Of a DNA stretch of 64,000 nt, positions 44,753-56,955 are shown one piece after another. Location of the stretch: assembly GCF_905171765.1 (NCBI RefSeq), contig NC_053390.1, positions 135,548,820-135,612,819 of the forward strand. The letters run 5' to 3'. A model generated the notes under the pieces. It was not told where the DNA came from and did not search any database. It was given only the letters and a program-made list of their open reading frames with translations. Position 1 is the stretch's first letter; each line of letters starts with the position of its first letter. The position numbers were made by a program, and so were the translations under genes. The DNA comes from Bufo bufo. Its lineage: Eukaryota; Chordata; Amphibia; Anura; Bufonidae.

Positions 44753-47173
44753 AGGGGTGAAGACTGGGTGGAAGATGATGTGGAGGAAGATGAGGTCCTA
44801 GACCCCACAAGGAATGAAGGTCATGTGAGTGACGTGTGCAGTTCGGAGGAAGAGGTGGTGGTCACACAGCACCAGCCGCACAGCAAAAGAGGGAGCAGTG
44901 TGCAAAAGCAGAGTGGCCGTCCCCTAGGCAGTACGCCTGCTACTGACCACCGCATCCAGGGACCGAGAACACCAAAGCCAGATCCAAGGAGTTCCCTGGC
45001 GTGACAGTTCTTCAGACAATGTGCTGACAACAAAATGCAAGTGGTTTGCACGTTGTGCAATGAGAGCCTGAAGCGAGGCATAAATGTTCTAAACCTGAGC
45101 ACCAACTGCATGACCAGGCATCTAAATGCAAAGCAAGCACGAGCTGCAGTGGAGTACACATCTCAAAAACAACGAAAGATCTCAGGCTTCTCTTGCTTCC
45201 TCTTCTGCTGCAGTCTCGGCCTCTTCCTCCACCTTTGGAGGAGTGACAGTGGCACCTGCCTCTCCGCAAACAGAGGATGTGGCAGCAACGCCACTAAGTC
45301 CGTCATCGTCACCAAGCATCTCCACAATGTCACATGGAAGCGTTCAGCTGTCCATCTCCCAAACACTGGAGAGAAAGAAAAAGTGCCCACCACCCACCAG
45401 TGATCCCTGGCCCTAAATGCCAGCATTTCAAAATTCCTGGCCTTTGAAATGCTGTCATTCCATCTGGTGGAGACGGAGACTTAAAAAAAAACTTATGGTG
45501 GTGGCTGGCTGTCCCACAGTACGTAGTTCCCAGCTGCCACTACTTTTGCAGGTGAGCCATCCCCGCCCTGCACAACCAAGTGGGGGACAAAATTAGGTGT
45601 GCACTGCGCAACACCATCTGTGGCAAGGTCCACCTAACTACAGATACGTGGACCAGTAAGAACGGGCAGGGACGTTATATATCTCCCTAACTGCACACTG
45701 GGTAAAAGCAGTTGTGGCTGGACCTGAGGCGGATAGAAGTTTGGCACATGTCCTTCCGCCACCGAGGGTTGCAGGAAGTTTTTCTTTGCCTCCTGTTGCC
45801 TCCTCCTCCTACTCCGCTTCCATCTCTACCGCCTCCTCATCTAGTCAGCGCAACACCTTCACCACCAACTTCAGCACAGCCAGGGGGAAATTACAGCAGG
45901 TGTTTTGAAACTCATCTATTTGGGGGAAAAATCCCACACCGTGCAGGAGCTGTGTACGGGCTTGGAACAACAGACCGATGAGTGGTTGGTGCCAGTGAGC
46001 CTCAAGTCCGGCCTGGTGGTGTGCGATAATGGGCAAAATCTCGTAACAGCTCTGGGGCTAGCCGGTTTTATGCACATCCCTTGCCTGGTGCATGTGCTGA
46101 ATTTGGTGGTGCAGAGGTTCCTGAAAAATTACCCCGATATGTCAGAGCTGCTGCAGAAAGTGTGGTCCGTCTGTGCGCGCTTTCTGCGTTCTCACCCTGC
46201 TGCTGCTCGCCTGTCTGGACTGCAGCGTAACTTCAGCCTTCCCGCTCACCGCCTCATATGCGACATGCCCACAAGGTGGAACTCCACCTTGCACATGCTG
46301 GAGAGACTGTGCGAGCATCAGCGGGCGATGGTGGAGTTTCAGCTGCAGCACACACGGGTGAGTCGCTCTGCGTAAAAGCACCACTTCACCACCAACGAGT
46401 GGACCTCCATGTGGGACATGTATGCCGTGTTGTGCTGTTTTGAGTACTCCACCAACATGGCCAGTGCTGATGACGCAGTCCTCAGCGTTACTATCCCACT
46501 TCTATGTCTCCTTGAAAAAACGCTCCGGGCGATGATGGAAGAGGATGTGGCACAGGAGGAAGAGGGGTAATTTCCACGATTATCAGGCCAGTCATTCACA
46601 AGTGGCTCAGAGGGTGGGTTCCTGCACAAACAGAGGCCAGGTACACAATTGTCCAGCCACGGCACAGATCTGGAGGATGAGGAAGATGATGAGGAGGAAC
46701 CGTGTTCACAGCAGGGTGGCACACAAAGCAGCTCATGGGCATCACTGGAGCGTGGCTGGAGGGATACAGGACACAGACAATACACCTCCCATAGCTTGTC
46801 GTTGCCTCTTGGCAGCCTGGCACACATGATTGGCTACATGCTGCAGTGCGTGCTGAACGACCGCCAAGTTGCTCACATTCTAACCAGTGCTGAAAAAAAT
46901 TTATAATATTGTGTTGGCTACCTCCCTCTCCTCCACCACCGCTTAAACCTACACTGCCACGTCCACCGCCTCCTCAACCTGCTATTCTACTTTGACCTCC
47001 ACCTCCTAGTTCAAGATCATTATTTTTGCTTCCTTTTGTAGCCCTCTAGCCCTTTGTATGATTTTTTTAGAGCCATTTTAGTGCCCCAAAGTTCAGGTCC
47101 CCATTGACTTCAATAGGGTTCGGGGTCAAGGTCGGGTCCCGAACCCGAACTTCCAGGTGTTCGCTCAACCCTA
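44753..47173 (+). pseudogene. hAT family B, carboxyl half (direct part)
   Basis: Starts inside the acidic region (WVEDDVEEDEVLDP), then the BED-like finger (VCTLCNESLKRGINV at 45038), CGKVHLTTDTW-type sequence near 45630, GLVVCDNGQNLVTALG and HIPCLVHVLNLVV (45905-46375), CDMPTRWNSTLHMLERL, and a tail at 46545-46906. The hAT dimerisation domain is missing; the sequence passes directly to the subterminal region. The end is GCTCAACCCTA at 47173, followed by GTGTTTAG (47174-47181). Several frameshifts. Confidence 0.88.
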
Positions 47174-47181
47174 GTGTTTAG

Positions 47182-47628
47182 TCCTCTTCTCACTCTTGGT
47201 AGTGTGGGTGGAGAATCTTAGAATGTACTTTTGTCTTTTACCGGTAGTACCCGATTTCTCCTGCCTGCCAAGGTGGTGCTGGACTCCAAAACTGTGGGAA
47301 TTGAAGTATTTATTGACAGTGGGGCATGGTTTAACCTAGTGGATGGCCAATTTGTCCGTATGCATAGTTTGACAAAGAGCGCATTAGATAAAAATATTTT
47401 GGTGTTTGCAATTGATTCTGCTCCACTCTCACAAAAGTATTTGTGACAAATTGTGCAGGACATTCGCCTAAAGGTGGGAGATTCTAAACAAGAATCCATT
47501 TCATGTTTTGTGCTGGAGGGTCAGCCTGCTCCTCTGGTGCTAGGTTTACCGTGATTATCCAAAAATAACCCTACTATCGATTGACAAGCGAGACAGATTC
47601 TTTATTGGGTTGATTTTTGCATAGACAA
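47182..47628 (+). pseudogene. Gypsy protease region
   Basis: Plus-strand frame with AKVVLDSKTVGIEVFIDSGA and FNLVDGQFV, matching a retropepsin core (D-S-G-A), and a following VLGLP-like segment near 47535. It resumes immediately after the hAT target duplication and is cut at 47628 by another hAT. The active-site DSG is intact but the frame is broken. Confidence 0.85.
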
Positions 47629-48029
47629 TAGGGTTGAGCGAACCCGAACTGTAAAGAGCAGAGCAGCCAGTCAACAAGCGTTTAACTTGTGTGCCCTTAG
47701 AAGCCATCACAGCCATGCCTACTAATGGCTTTGCTGTGATTGGCCGATGCAGCATGTGACCCAGCCTCTATATAAGCCGGAGTCACGTAGCGCTGCACGT
47801 CACTCTGCTCTTACTAGTGTAGGGATAGGATGCTGCTGCTGTGAGGGAGAGAATAGGAAATAATCTTTTATTAGAAGTGCTTGTTAACTCTGCGATCTAC
47901 AGCAATTTTGTTTTGTGGGTGCAGTGCACCATTTTTTTACCCTGCCCTGAGCCCAGTGACACAGAAAAAGAACTTTTATCCATCTGTTAGTTAGGTGGGC
48001 GTCGGCGGCAATTTTGTGCAAGTTCAGTG

Positions 48030-48720
48030 CACCAGCACAGCATATTTGCATTTGTGACAAATACAACGTTTAAATACTGCAGTTATATTCAGTGTTTAAA
48101 AAAAACACCCATTTTTTGCAAGACCCTACATCTGGGGCCTTTGCTGCATTTGTCACAGTGAAATACAAGCTTTAAATACTGCAATTATATACTGGGTTGA
48201 AAAAAACACCCATTTTGGGCAAAATAATACATTTGCGGCCTTTGCTGCATTTCTGACAGTCCAATACAAGCGTTAGATACTGCTGTTATATTCTGGTTTA
48301 AAAAAAAACACACATTTTAGGCAAGATAATACCTTTGAGGCCTTTGTTGCATTTCTGACAGTGAAATACAAGCTTTAAATACTGCAATTATATACTGGGT
48401 TGAAAAAAACACCCATTTTTTGCAAGACCCTACATCTGGGGCCTTTGCTGCATTTGCCACAGTGAAATACAAGATTTAAATCCTACAATTATATACTGGG
48501 TTGAAAAAAAACACCCATTTTGGGAAAAATAATACATTTGCGGCTTTTGCTGCATTTCTGACAGTCCAATACAAGCGTTAGATACTGCTGTTATATTCTG
48601 GTTTTAAAAAAACACCCATTTTGTGCAAGACACTACATTTGGGGCCTTTGCTGCATTTGGCACAGTCAATACAACCAATCAATACTGCAGTTACATTGTT
48701 GGTTGACAAATTAAAAAATT
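48030..48720. repeat. Left subterminal tandem array of nested hAT
   Basis: About seven units of 90-125 bp with 'acacccattttttgcaagac', 'ggcctttgctgcattt' and 'aatactgcagttata'. Confidence 0.9.
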
Positions 48721-48900
48721 TTGTGACCGTGAAGTAATTGTATAAAATTTGCCTGTCACACTGTTGTGTGATCTCAAGAAATTTTTCATCTTTATGACAC
48801 CGGCACTGCCTTACCCTCAGGGAAATTAATTGTTGACTATTAGCAGTTACATTGTCGCCTGACATAAACCATCTGTTAGTTTGGTGGGTAAACGCAAAGA

Positions 48901-49669
48901 ATGAGGAGAGCGTCAAATAAGGGACATGGCCCCAGTTGTGGTGCTGCTGGTGGAGCTCCTGTTGCAGGGAGAGGACGTGGTCGATCTGTGCCAGCTACAC
49001 ACACAAGTGAAACACCTTCCTCAGGTTGCGAGTAGGCGACAGAACCTTCAGCGTTATTTGGTAGGGCCAAATGCGGCTCTACGAGGCCAGAACAAGTACA
49101 GGCTATGGGTGGAAGACAGTGCCTCCCGCTCCTTCACATTGTCTCCCACCCAGTCTCCTGCTGAAAGATCAGAGTTGGCTCCTGCAGCCCATGTCCATCA
49201 GTCCTTCATCTCACCCATTTGCAAATCAGCCAAGCAGTCTGAGCCCCAAGTCATGGAGCAGTCTCTTCTGCTTTTTGATGACTCTGCTAGCAGGGTTTCC
49301 ATGGGCTATCCACATAGCCCTGCCCCAGAAGTGGAAGAGATTGAGTCCACCGATGCCCAAACACTTATGTTTCAGGATGAGTACATGGGAGGACCACCGC
49401 AGCACGTCTCAGATGATGATGAAGCACAGGTGCCAACTGCTGTGGCTTTCTGCAGTGTGCAGACCAACAAGGATGGCAGGGGTAAAGAGTGGGTGGAAGA
49501 TGATGAGATACTAGACCCCATATGGAATCAAGGTCATGCGAGTGACCTGTCTAGTTCGGAGGAAGAGATGGAGGTCGCACAGAGGCAGCAGCACAGCAAA
49601 AGAGGGAGCAGGGTGCAAAAGCGTCTGTTACATTCTTGGGTGACATTTTACCATTTTTGCCGTGAATAA
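48901..49669 (+). pseudogene. hAT transposase amino-terminal fragment
   Basis: Encodes VGPNAALRGQNKYRLWVED, KSAKQSEPQVMEQSLLLFDD and an acidic tail ending at the HSKRGSRVQK region, aligned with the starts of the copies at 16.5 kb and 41.4 kb. It breaks off just before the BED finger and runs into a tandem repeat. Confidence 0.88.
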
Positions 49670-49990
49670 ACCCCTGCTCTTCATAGGTGACAGAGACCTA
49701 ATTTTTGCAAAATCGTCTGTTCAATTGGTGGGTGACATGAACACAGTTTTGCCATGAATAAACCCCTGCTCTGCATAGGTGACAGGGACATAACTTTCAA
49801 AACATCGTCTGTTACATTGTCAGGTGACATTTTACCAATTTTGCCATATACAAACCCCTGCTCTGCATAGGTGACAGGGACCTAATTTTTGTAAAATGTC
49901 TGTTCAATTGGTGACATAAACACAGTTTTGCCGTGAATAAACCCCTGCTCTGCATAGGTGACAGGGACTTGAATTTCAAAAATTCATCTT
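49621..49990. repeat. Right subterminal tandem array of nested hAT
   Basis: About four units with 'aaacccctgctctgcatagg' and 'tgacaggga', the reverse complement of the 'ccctgtcacccaggc' repeats at 13670-13800 in the full-length family B element. Confidence 0.85.
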
Positions 49991-50051
49991 TAATTGACTT
50001 GCGCCATAACTTGTACCACATTTCAACTCGATCACATTGCAGCCATTAACC

Positions 50052-50388
50052 TCCCTTGGATGTGGTATCCCTTTCTCATGCTCCCTCTTCGGCATGGAAC
50101 CCTGATTCGCCGCTAACCATGATCAACATGGTAGGCGCAGTAAAGAACATCGAAAGTTGATAGAGAAGATATCCAATTGGATCGTTGGACGTCACGGGGA
50201 CGTGCGATCAGGCAGAAGTTATCTAGAGTCAACAAAGCGGCAGCAGGGCCTTTCCTGTCTAACGTTTCCAAATCCAAAATACCCTAGTGACATTCCCTGT
50301 AATTTTTTTATTAATCATTCAAATAAAAGGGCATCTTAAGAGCCCTGTATTGTTATTTATCGTCACTACCTCCCCGAGGTGGGAGTGG
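50052..50388 (-). pseudogene. 18S rRNA pseudogene, antisense and scrambled
   Basis: 50052-50240 and 50337-50388 read, on the minus strand, as eukaryotic small-subunit rRNA. Recognisable parts are 'ctctagataact', 'tatcaactttcgatg', 'aatcagggttc' and 'accacatccaagg' in the first block, and 'gtagtgacgataaataac' plus 'aatacagggct' in the second. Divergence is moderate. In intact rRNA the two blocks are separated by only about 20 bases and lie in the opposite order. The intervening 96 bp is unidentified. It cannot produce functional rRNA. Confidence 0.85.
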
Positions 50389-51020
50389 CCTTCTTTGTAA
50401 ACAAAAAGGACGGAACTCTTAGACCATGTTCGACTTTCGTGAGCTTAATCGCATTACTGTCCGTGATCCCTATTCCCTTCCTTTGATCCCAGATTTATTA
50501 AATCAGATTGTCGATGCCAAGGTGTTCTCTAAATTTGAGGCGGGCATATAATCTGGTAAGGATCAAGGAGGGGGACGAATGAAAGACAGCCTTTAATACC
50601 CCTGAAGTTCATTTTGAGAATTTGGTCATGCCTTTTGGGTTGACCAATGCTCCTGCTGTTTTTCAACATTTCATCAATGACATATTTCATCATCTGGTAG
50701 GCAGGTTTGTGGTGGTGTATCTGGATGATATTTTAATTTATTCCCCCGACATGGAGAAGCATCAGGATCACATGAGACAGGTCTTACAGATCCTAAAGGA
50801 TAATAAATTGTATGCTAAGATGGAGAAGTGTGTATTTGCGGTTCCGGAAGTGCAATTCCTGGGTTACCTACTCTCATCTTCGGGTTTTTGTATGGATCCG
50901 GAAAAAGTTCGTGCTGTGTTTGACTGGGATTGACCTAAAAATCTGAAAGCGTTCATGCGATTTTTGGGGTTCACCAACTACTACCGTAAATTTATCTTGA
51001 ATTACTCGACTGTTGTCAAA
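50388..51020 (+). pseudogene. Gypsy reverse transcriptase fragment
   Basis: Begins GVAFFVNKKDGTLRP (frame broken), continues through MPFGLTNAPAVFQHFINDIF and the catalytic VVYLDDILIYSPD (50622-50933), and ends near FLGFTNYYRKFI at about 51000. Stops and frameshifts occur at both ends. The YLDD active site is intact. RNase H is absent: the sequence passes into a piggyBac-type element at about 51020. Confidence 0.9.
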
Positions 51021-53724
51021 ATTTACAAATCTGACATGCGTCACTTTATGTGGTAATTGCTTTGGAACACTTTTATTTATCAAAGCCATTCTGAGATTGT
51101 TTTCTCGTGACATATTGTACTTCATGATAGTCATAAATTTAAGTCAATATATTTCACCTTTATATGTGAAAAAATCAAAAATTTATCAAAAATTTTAAAA
51201 AATTCACAATTTTCAAAATTTCAATTTCTCTGCTTCCAAAACAAAGTCATACGTAATAAAATATTTATTACTTAACATTTCCCATATGTCCACTTTATGT
51301 TGGCATCATTTTGGAAATGCCATTTTATTTTTTTAGGAAGTTAGAAGGCTTAGAAGTTTAGAAGCAATTCTTGAAATTTTTGAGAAAATTTCCAAAACCC
51401 ACTTTTTAAGGACCAGTTCAGGTTTGAAGTCACTTTGTGGGGCTTACATAGTGGAACCCCTACATAAATTACCCCATTGTAGAAACTACACCCCTCAAGT
51501 TACTCAAAACTGATTTTACAAACTTTGTTAACCCTTTAGGTGTTCCACAAGAATTAAAGGAAAATGGAGATGAAATTTCTAAATTTCACTTTTTTGGCAG
51601 ATTTTCCATTTTAATACATTTTTTCTTTAACACATTGAGGGTTAACAGCCAAACAAAACTCAACATTTATTACCCTGATTCTGAGGTTTACAGAAACACC
51701 CCACATGTGGTCGTAAACTGATGTAAGGGCGCACGGCAGGGCGCAGAAGGAAACGAGCGCCGTATGGTTTTTGGAAGGCAGATTTAGCTAAACTGGTTTT
51801 AGATGCCATGTCCCATTTAAAGCCCCCCTGATGCACCCTTACAGTAGAAACTCCCAAAAAGTTACCCTATTTTGGAAACTAGGGGATAAGGTGCCAATTT
51901 TATTGGTACTATTTTGGGGTACATATGATTTTTAATTGCTCTATATTAAGTTTTTTTTGAGGCAAGGTAACTGAAAATGGCACAGTGTTTTTTTTTTTTT
52001 TTACAAGATTCATCTGACAGGGTAGATCATGTGCTATTTTTATAGAGCAGGTTGTTACGGACGCAATGATATCAAATATGTCTACTTTCTTTGTTTGTTT
52101 CAGTTTTACATAATAAAGCAATTTTGAAAAAGAAATTATGTTTTTGTGTGTCCATTTTCTGAATGCCATATGTTTTTTTATTTTTCTGCCGATCGTCTTG
52201 TGCAGGGGCTCGTTTTTTGCAGAAAGAGTTGAGGTTTTATTGGTACAATTTTTGGGTACATAGGATTTTTTGATCATTCATTATTACACTTTATGGGGCA
52301 AGGTGACCAAAAAATTAGCTGTTTTGGAACAGTTTTTATTTATTTGTTTTTACAGCGTTTATCTGAGGGGTTAGGTCTTGTGACAGTTTTATAGAGCAGA
52401 TCGTTACGGACGTGGAAATACCTAATATGTATACTTTTTCTTATTTATTTAAGTTTTACACAATAATAGCATTTCTGAAACTAAAAAAATTATGTTTTAG
52501 TGTCTCCATAGTCTGAGAGCCATAGCTTTTTTATTTTTTGGGCGATTGTCTTAAATAGGGTATCATTTTTTGCGGAATGAGGTGACTGTTTGATTGGTAC
52601 TATTTTAGGGGTACTATTTTGTTGCACTTTTTGTGATGTAAGGTGTAAAATTGCTTTTCTACACTTTTTTTTTTTTTTTTTTTATGGTGTTTATCGGACG
52701 GGGTCTATCATGTGATATATTTATAGAGACGGTCGTTACAGACGCGGTGATACCTAATATGTGTCGTTTTTCTTTCTTTAATTTTTTATAGGAAAAGGCA
52801 ATTTATTTTTTTAATTTTACATTTTTATTTATTTATTTTTATTTTTATTATATTCACTTTTTTTTTATCAAGTCCCTCTTGGATCTTGAAGATCCAGTGG
52901 GGCTAATGGCTGTACTATACTTTGCAATGCTCTTACATTGCAAAGTATAATACAATCAGATGCCCTGTAGGTGGCAACAGCGGATGCTTTTGCAAAGCGT
53001 CCGGTTGCCATGGCAACCATCGGGCGCTGCCATCACAGCGCGGCAGCCCCGATGGTGTAGAGAGGGAGCCCCCTCCCTCTATTAACCCCATGGATGCCTC
53101 TGCCGCAGCATCTATGGGGTTACAGTAGAGTGTCAGCATAGAGCTGACACTCTCTGCTGATGGCGGTGGCTCAGGAATGGAGCCGCCGCCATCACACACA
53201 GCAGGGGGACCGCACGGCATGGGGCAGCCTTAAAAAGGGGGGCGGGGGGGTTGGGGAGGTACGGCCAGCATTGAGGCAGCGCAAATGGGGGCAGGAGGCG
53301 GACCGCATCAGGGCAATGGGCAGGCTGCAGAAATGTGGATGGGAGGGCGGGGGTACTTCATAAGGGGCAGGCGGGGACAAGGGGGGGCTTGGCGCACAGA
53401 TCGGGGGGCACAGATCGGGGGGGGCAGAGCGCAGATCAGAGCCTGAAACCGGCATTTTTTCACTGCCGCGATCCGATTGGTTAGTCTGCACAGACTAACC
53501 AATCGGATCGATTGCCGGCAAGGGGCCACTCTGATTGGTCCCTTGCCGGCATTACTGAACTGTATGCTGTCCATGACAGCACCAGGGCAGGGGCAGAAGC
53601 TTTAATCCAAGCACTTTGCAGCGCTTGGATTAAAGAGTTGCCATGACGTCTATACACGTGGTAGCTGCACGGGGTATGTGCAGCTATCACGTATATATAT
53701 ACGGATTGCGGTCGTGAATTGGTT
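51021..53724 (-). mobile_element. Non-autonomous piggyBac-type element
   Basis: 51025-52400 is a reversed version of the subterminal repeats of the piggyBac at 29.1-33.9 kb (shared 'gggcttacatag', 'aaactacacccctcaag', 'gccccctgatgcaccc'-like blocks). 52400-52860 repeats 'gtgattggtac' and 'gagcagatcgttacgga'-type units. 53420-53720 has hairpins ('gattggttagtctgcacaga') and ends at TTAA 53721-53724. No transposase found. The left TTAA and terminus are lost. Confidence 0.7.
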
Positions 53725-54446
53725 AACATCTGTTGTGGGTAAACTGTTTGAAGGTTTTCTGAGAGATGCTATCTTAGAGCATCTCAACGGAAAAAAGCAA
53801 ATAACGCCATATCAGCATGGCTTCGTGAGGGATCGGTCATGCCAAACTAATTTAATTAGTTTCTATGAGGAGGTAAGTTCTAGACTTGACAGCGGCGAAT
53901 CAATGGATGTCGTATATCTGGACTTCTCCAAAGCATTTAACACTGTACCACATAAAAGGTTAGTATATAAAATGAGAATGCTCGAACTGGGAGAAAACGT
54001 CTGTATGTGGATAAGTTACTGGCTCAATGATAGAACAGAGAGTGGTTATTAACGGTACACACTCAGATTGGGTCACTGTCACTAGTGGGGTACCTCAGGG
54101 GTCAGTATTGGGCGCTATTCTCTTCAATATATTTATTAATATTAATATTAATCTTGTAGAAGGCTTGCATAGTAAAGTATCAATTTTCGCAAATGACACT
54201 AAACTGTGTAAATTAATTAACACTGAAGAGGACAGTACACTACTACAGAGGAATCTGGTTAGATTGGAGGCTTGGGCAGATAAGTGGCAGATGAGGTATA
54301 ACACTGACAAATGTAAAATTATGCACATGGGAAGGAATAATGCAAGTCACCCGTACATACTAAATGGCAAAACACTCGGTAACACTGACATGGAAAAGTA
54401 TCTAGGAATTTTAATAAACAGCAAACTAAGCTGCAAAAACCTGTGA
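53725..54446 (+). pseudogene. CR1-superfamily LINE reverse transcriptase
   Basis: Encodes LTSVVGKLFEGFLRDAILEH, GFVRDRSCQTNL and VYLDFSKAFNTVPHKRL (53678-54052), then, after a frameshift, GVPQGSVLGAILFNIFIN, the active-site FANDTKL (normally F-A-D-D) and KYLGILINSKLS (54027-54446). The changed second aspartate would kill catalysis. The 5' end is truncated and begins at the TTAA of the preceding element. Confidence 0.9.
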
Positions 54447-54461
54447 TAAGAACATAGTCCT

Positions 54462-55323
54462 TGTGACGGTATCATCTGTGTCCCCGTCTAGTATTCCCTT
54501 CTTCCCATGTAATAGCACAGCCAAATAATCCACAGAGCAATAAATCGCTATTATCGCTGGTATCGCCGGTATCGCTGGTATCGCCAGTATCGCTGGTATC
54601 GCCCTATAAGTCCATACATGAGCCAAAGCTGAATGCTGGAAAACGTTTACTGGAAGTACAGGCACTCAAACATACAATTTATTTTATCCCCTGCTCCCAT
54701 GCAAGGGAGACACCCACAATAAACATACATTAACCCATAACACAAAGGTTACAACCCACATAACATCCTCCCCTCTGCCTGTGATATAATTATGGTACAC
54801 AATGGTTAACATAATTATCCCAGGCAGGACAATACACAATGTCCTCTGTCCTGAGACAACCGAGGTGTAATTCCATTATCTCTCAGGACAAAGGGAAATC
54901 GCCAATACACACGGGGAGACAATAGGCAGACATCACTTACTCAAATATACAATGTCACACCCTTTACAATACACATAGACATTTAACACATCCCAAAATG
55001 GCACGAATTAGACCAGGAATTCATAAGTTAGTAAAAGTCTCTTTGGCCTGGCTGTACTCATGGCTTTTCTGTCCAAAATCGGTTCTACACAGTCTTTTGT
55101 CCTGGAGACAATTGAGAAGCGATCCACTTATCTCCCAAGGACAGAGGCAATACTCCATTAGCCACATGGTAGCAAAAGACAGCAAAATACATGAACTTAT
55201 ATAACTAAGCAGCTATTGCATAAAACCGGTGCATTCAACATGGGACCATAAACATGGTAAGAGGCTGGCAAGTAGTCCTCTCCAAGTACTCGTGGCAAAC
55301 TCAGAAGAGGGGAGTTTGTCACA
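54462..55323 (-). mobile_element. Solo LTR with perfect 5-bp TSD, nested in LINE
   Basis: Begins TGTGACGG and ends TTTGTCACA, flanked by GTCCT on both sides (54457-54461 and 55324-55328). The 862-bp segment interrupts the LINE coding region, which resumes with [17 protein letters not shown]. Orientation is tentative. No genes inside. Confidence 0.88.
54540..54606. repeat. 9-bp microsatellite 'atcgctggt'
   Basis: About seven units alternating 'atcgctggt' and 'atcgccggt/agt' within the solo LTR. Confidence 0.9.
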
Positions 55324-55945
55324 GTCCTACCACTTTACAAATCGCTAGTCAGACCACACATGGAGTACTGTGTACAGTTCTGGGCTCCTGTAAACAAGGC
55401 AGACATAGCAGAGCTGGAGAGGGTCCAGAGGAGGGGAAATAAAGTAATAACTGGAATGGGGCAACTATTATAATAACTATGTTATTCACCTTAGAAAAAA
55501 GACGACTGAGGGGAGATCTAATTAATATGTATAAATATATCAGGGGTCAGTACAGATATCTATCCCATCATCTATTTATCCACAGGACTGTGACTGTGAA
55601 AAAAAAAAGGATTCTTTATGGTAAGAGCAGTGAGACTATGGAACTCTCTGCCTGAGGAGGTGGTGATGGTGAGTACAATAAAGGAATTCAAGAGGGGCCT
55701 GGATGTATTTCTGTAGCGTAATAATATTACAGGCTATAGCTACTAGAGAGGGGTCGTTGATCCAGGGAGTTAGTCTGCCTGATTGGAGTCGGGAAGGAAT
55801 TTTTTATTCCCCTAAAGTGGGGAATATTGGCTTCTACCTCACAGTTTTTTTTTTGCCTTCCTCTGGATCAACTTGCAGGATAACAGGCCGAACTGGATGA
55901 ACAAATGTCTTTTTCGGCCTTATGTACTATGTTACTATGTTAGGT
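55324..55945 (+). pseudogene. CR1-superfamily LINE C-terminus and 3' UTR
   Basis: Resumes the LINE with [20 protein letters not shown] and LERVQRR, then LEKRRLRGDLINMYKYIRG-like sequence, ending in the conserved 3' region 'caacttgcaggataacaggc' and the 'tatgttactatgtta' tail. Multiple stops. Confidence 0.88.
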
Positions 55946-56955
55946 GTTGGAGGCCCAGGGAGATGCACCTGATTCCTGTCCTCCAGGGAAGTTGTTTGTC
56001 CTTTGGAACTACGGCACAAGGTGTTTCAAGAACATCACAGTACTGTTCTTACGGGACACACTGGGAGCACTGTTGATCTCATCTCCTGGAGATTCTGGTG
56101 GCCAGGATTGCGTAAATGTGTTGAGGGCTATGTGTCAGCTTGTGAGACTTGTGCACGTGCCAAGGTGACACATACTCGGCCTTCATCATCTCTACTTCCC
56201 TTGTCTATCCCGTCCCAACTGTGGACTCATTTGTCCATGGACTTTATCACAGATTTGCAGAATTCCTCAGGGAAAACTGTGATTCTGGTGGTTGTTGATC
56301 GCTTCAGCAAGATGTCGCACTTTTTTAGCATTATCAGGTCTACCTAATGATAAAACTCTCGCACAAGTGTTTGTCGATAACATTGTGAAACTACACGGTA
56401 TCCCAGATGATGTAATGTCTGATAGGGGGACTCAGTTTGTTTCCAGATTCTGGAAAGCGTTCTGTACTCGACTGGGGGTACAACTTTCCTTCTCTTCGGC
56501 CTCTCATCCTCATTCGAATGGACAGACTGAGCGCACTAACCAGAATCTAGAGACTTATTTGAGATGTTTTGTCTCTGAGAATCAGGAGGAGTGGTCTTCA
56601 TTTTTGTTGTTGGCTGAGTTTGCCATAAATAACCGTAGGCAGGAGTCCACTGATAAGTCGTTGTTTTTCGGGGCATATAGTGCAGTTTGGCACATTTTCT
56701 GGTACTGAGACTTCTGGTATACCGGAAGAGGAAAGGTTTTCCTCTTCGTTGTCATCTATTTGGTGAAACATTCTAAACAATAAAAAAAAAAATGGGCAAA
56801 AAGTATAAATGTATGGCTGACAAGAGACGTAAGAGTGGTCCAGACCTGAGAGTGGGTGATTCTGTGTGGCTGTCCACAAGAAACATTAAGTTGAAGGTAC
56901 CTTCTTGGAAATTGGAGCCGAGTTTTATTGGGCCATATAAAATCTCTGATTGCCT
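55946..56955 (+). pseudogene. Gypsy integrase
   Basis: The zinc-binding part (HHSTVLTGHTGSTVDLISWR to ACETCARAK) is followed by the catalytic core with SMDFITDL (first D), VMSDRGTQFVSRFWKAF (second D) and SNGQTERTNQNLE (E), so all three D-D-E residues remain. A frameshift lies near 56340 and another near 56700, after which SGPDLRVGDSVWLSTRNIKL gives the C-terminal domain to 56955. Integrase would insert cDNA into the nuclear genome. RNase H upstream is lost. Confidence 0.92.

Larger units (their letters stand above)
47629..49990 (+). mobile_element. hAT family B copy, internally deleted, nested in Gypsy
   Basis: Left end TAGGGTTGAGCGAACCCGAA at 47629. It carries a left array, a transposase amino-terminal half (about 48901-49620) and then directly the opposite subterminal array, so everything from the BED finger to the dimerisation domain is deleted. 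The right terminus and target duplication were not found; the right side passes into rRNA-like sequence. Confidence 0.8.
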
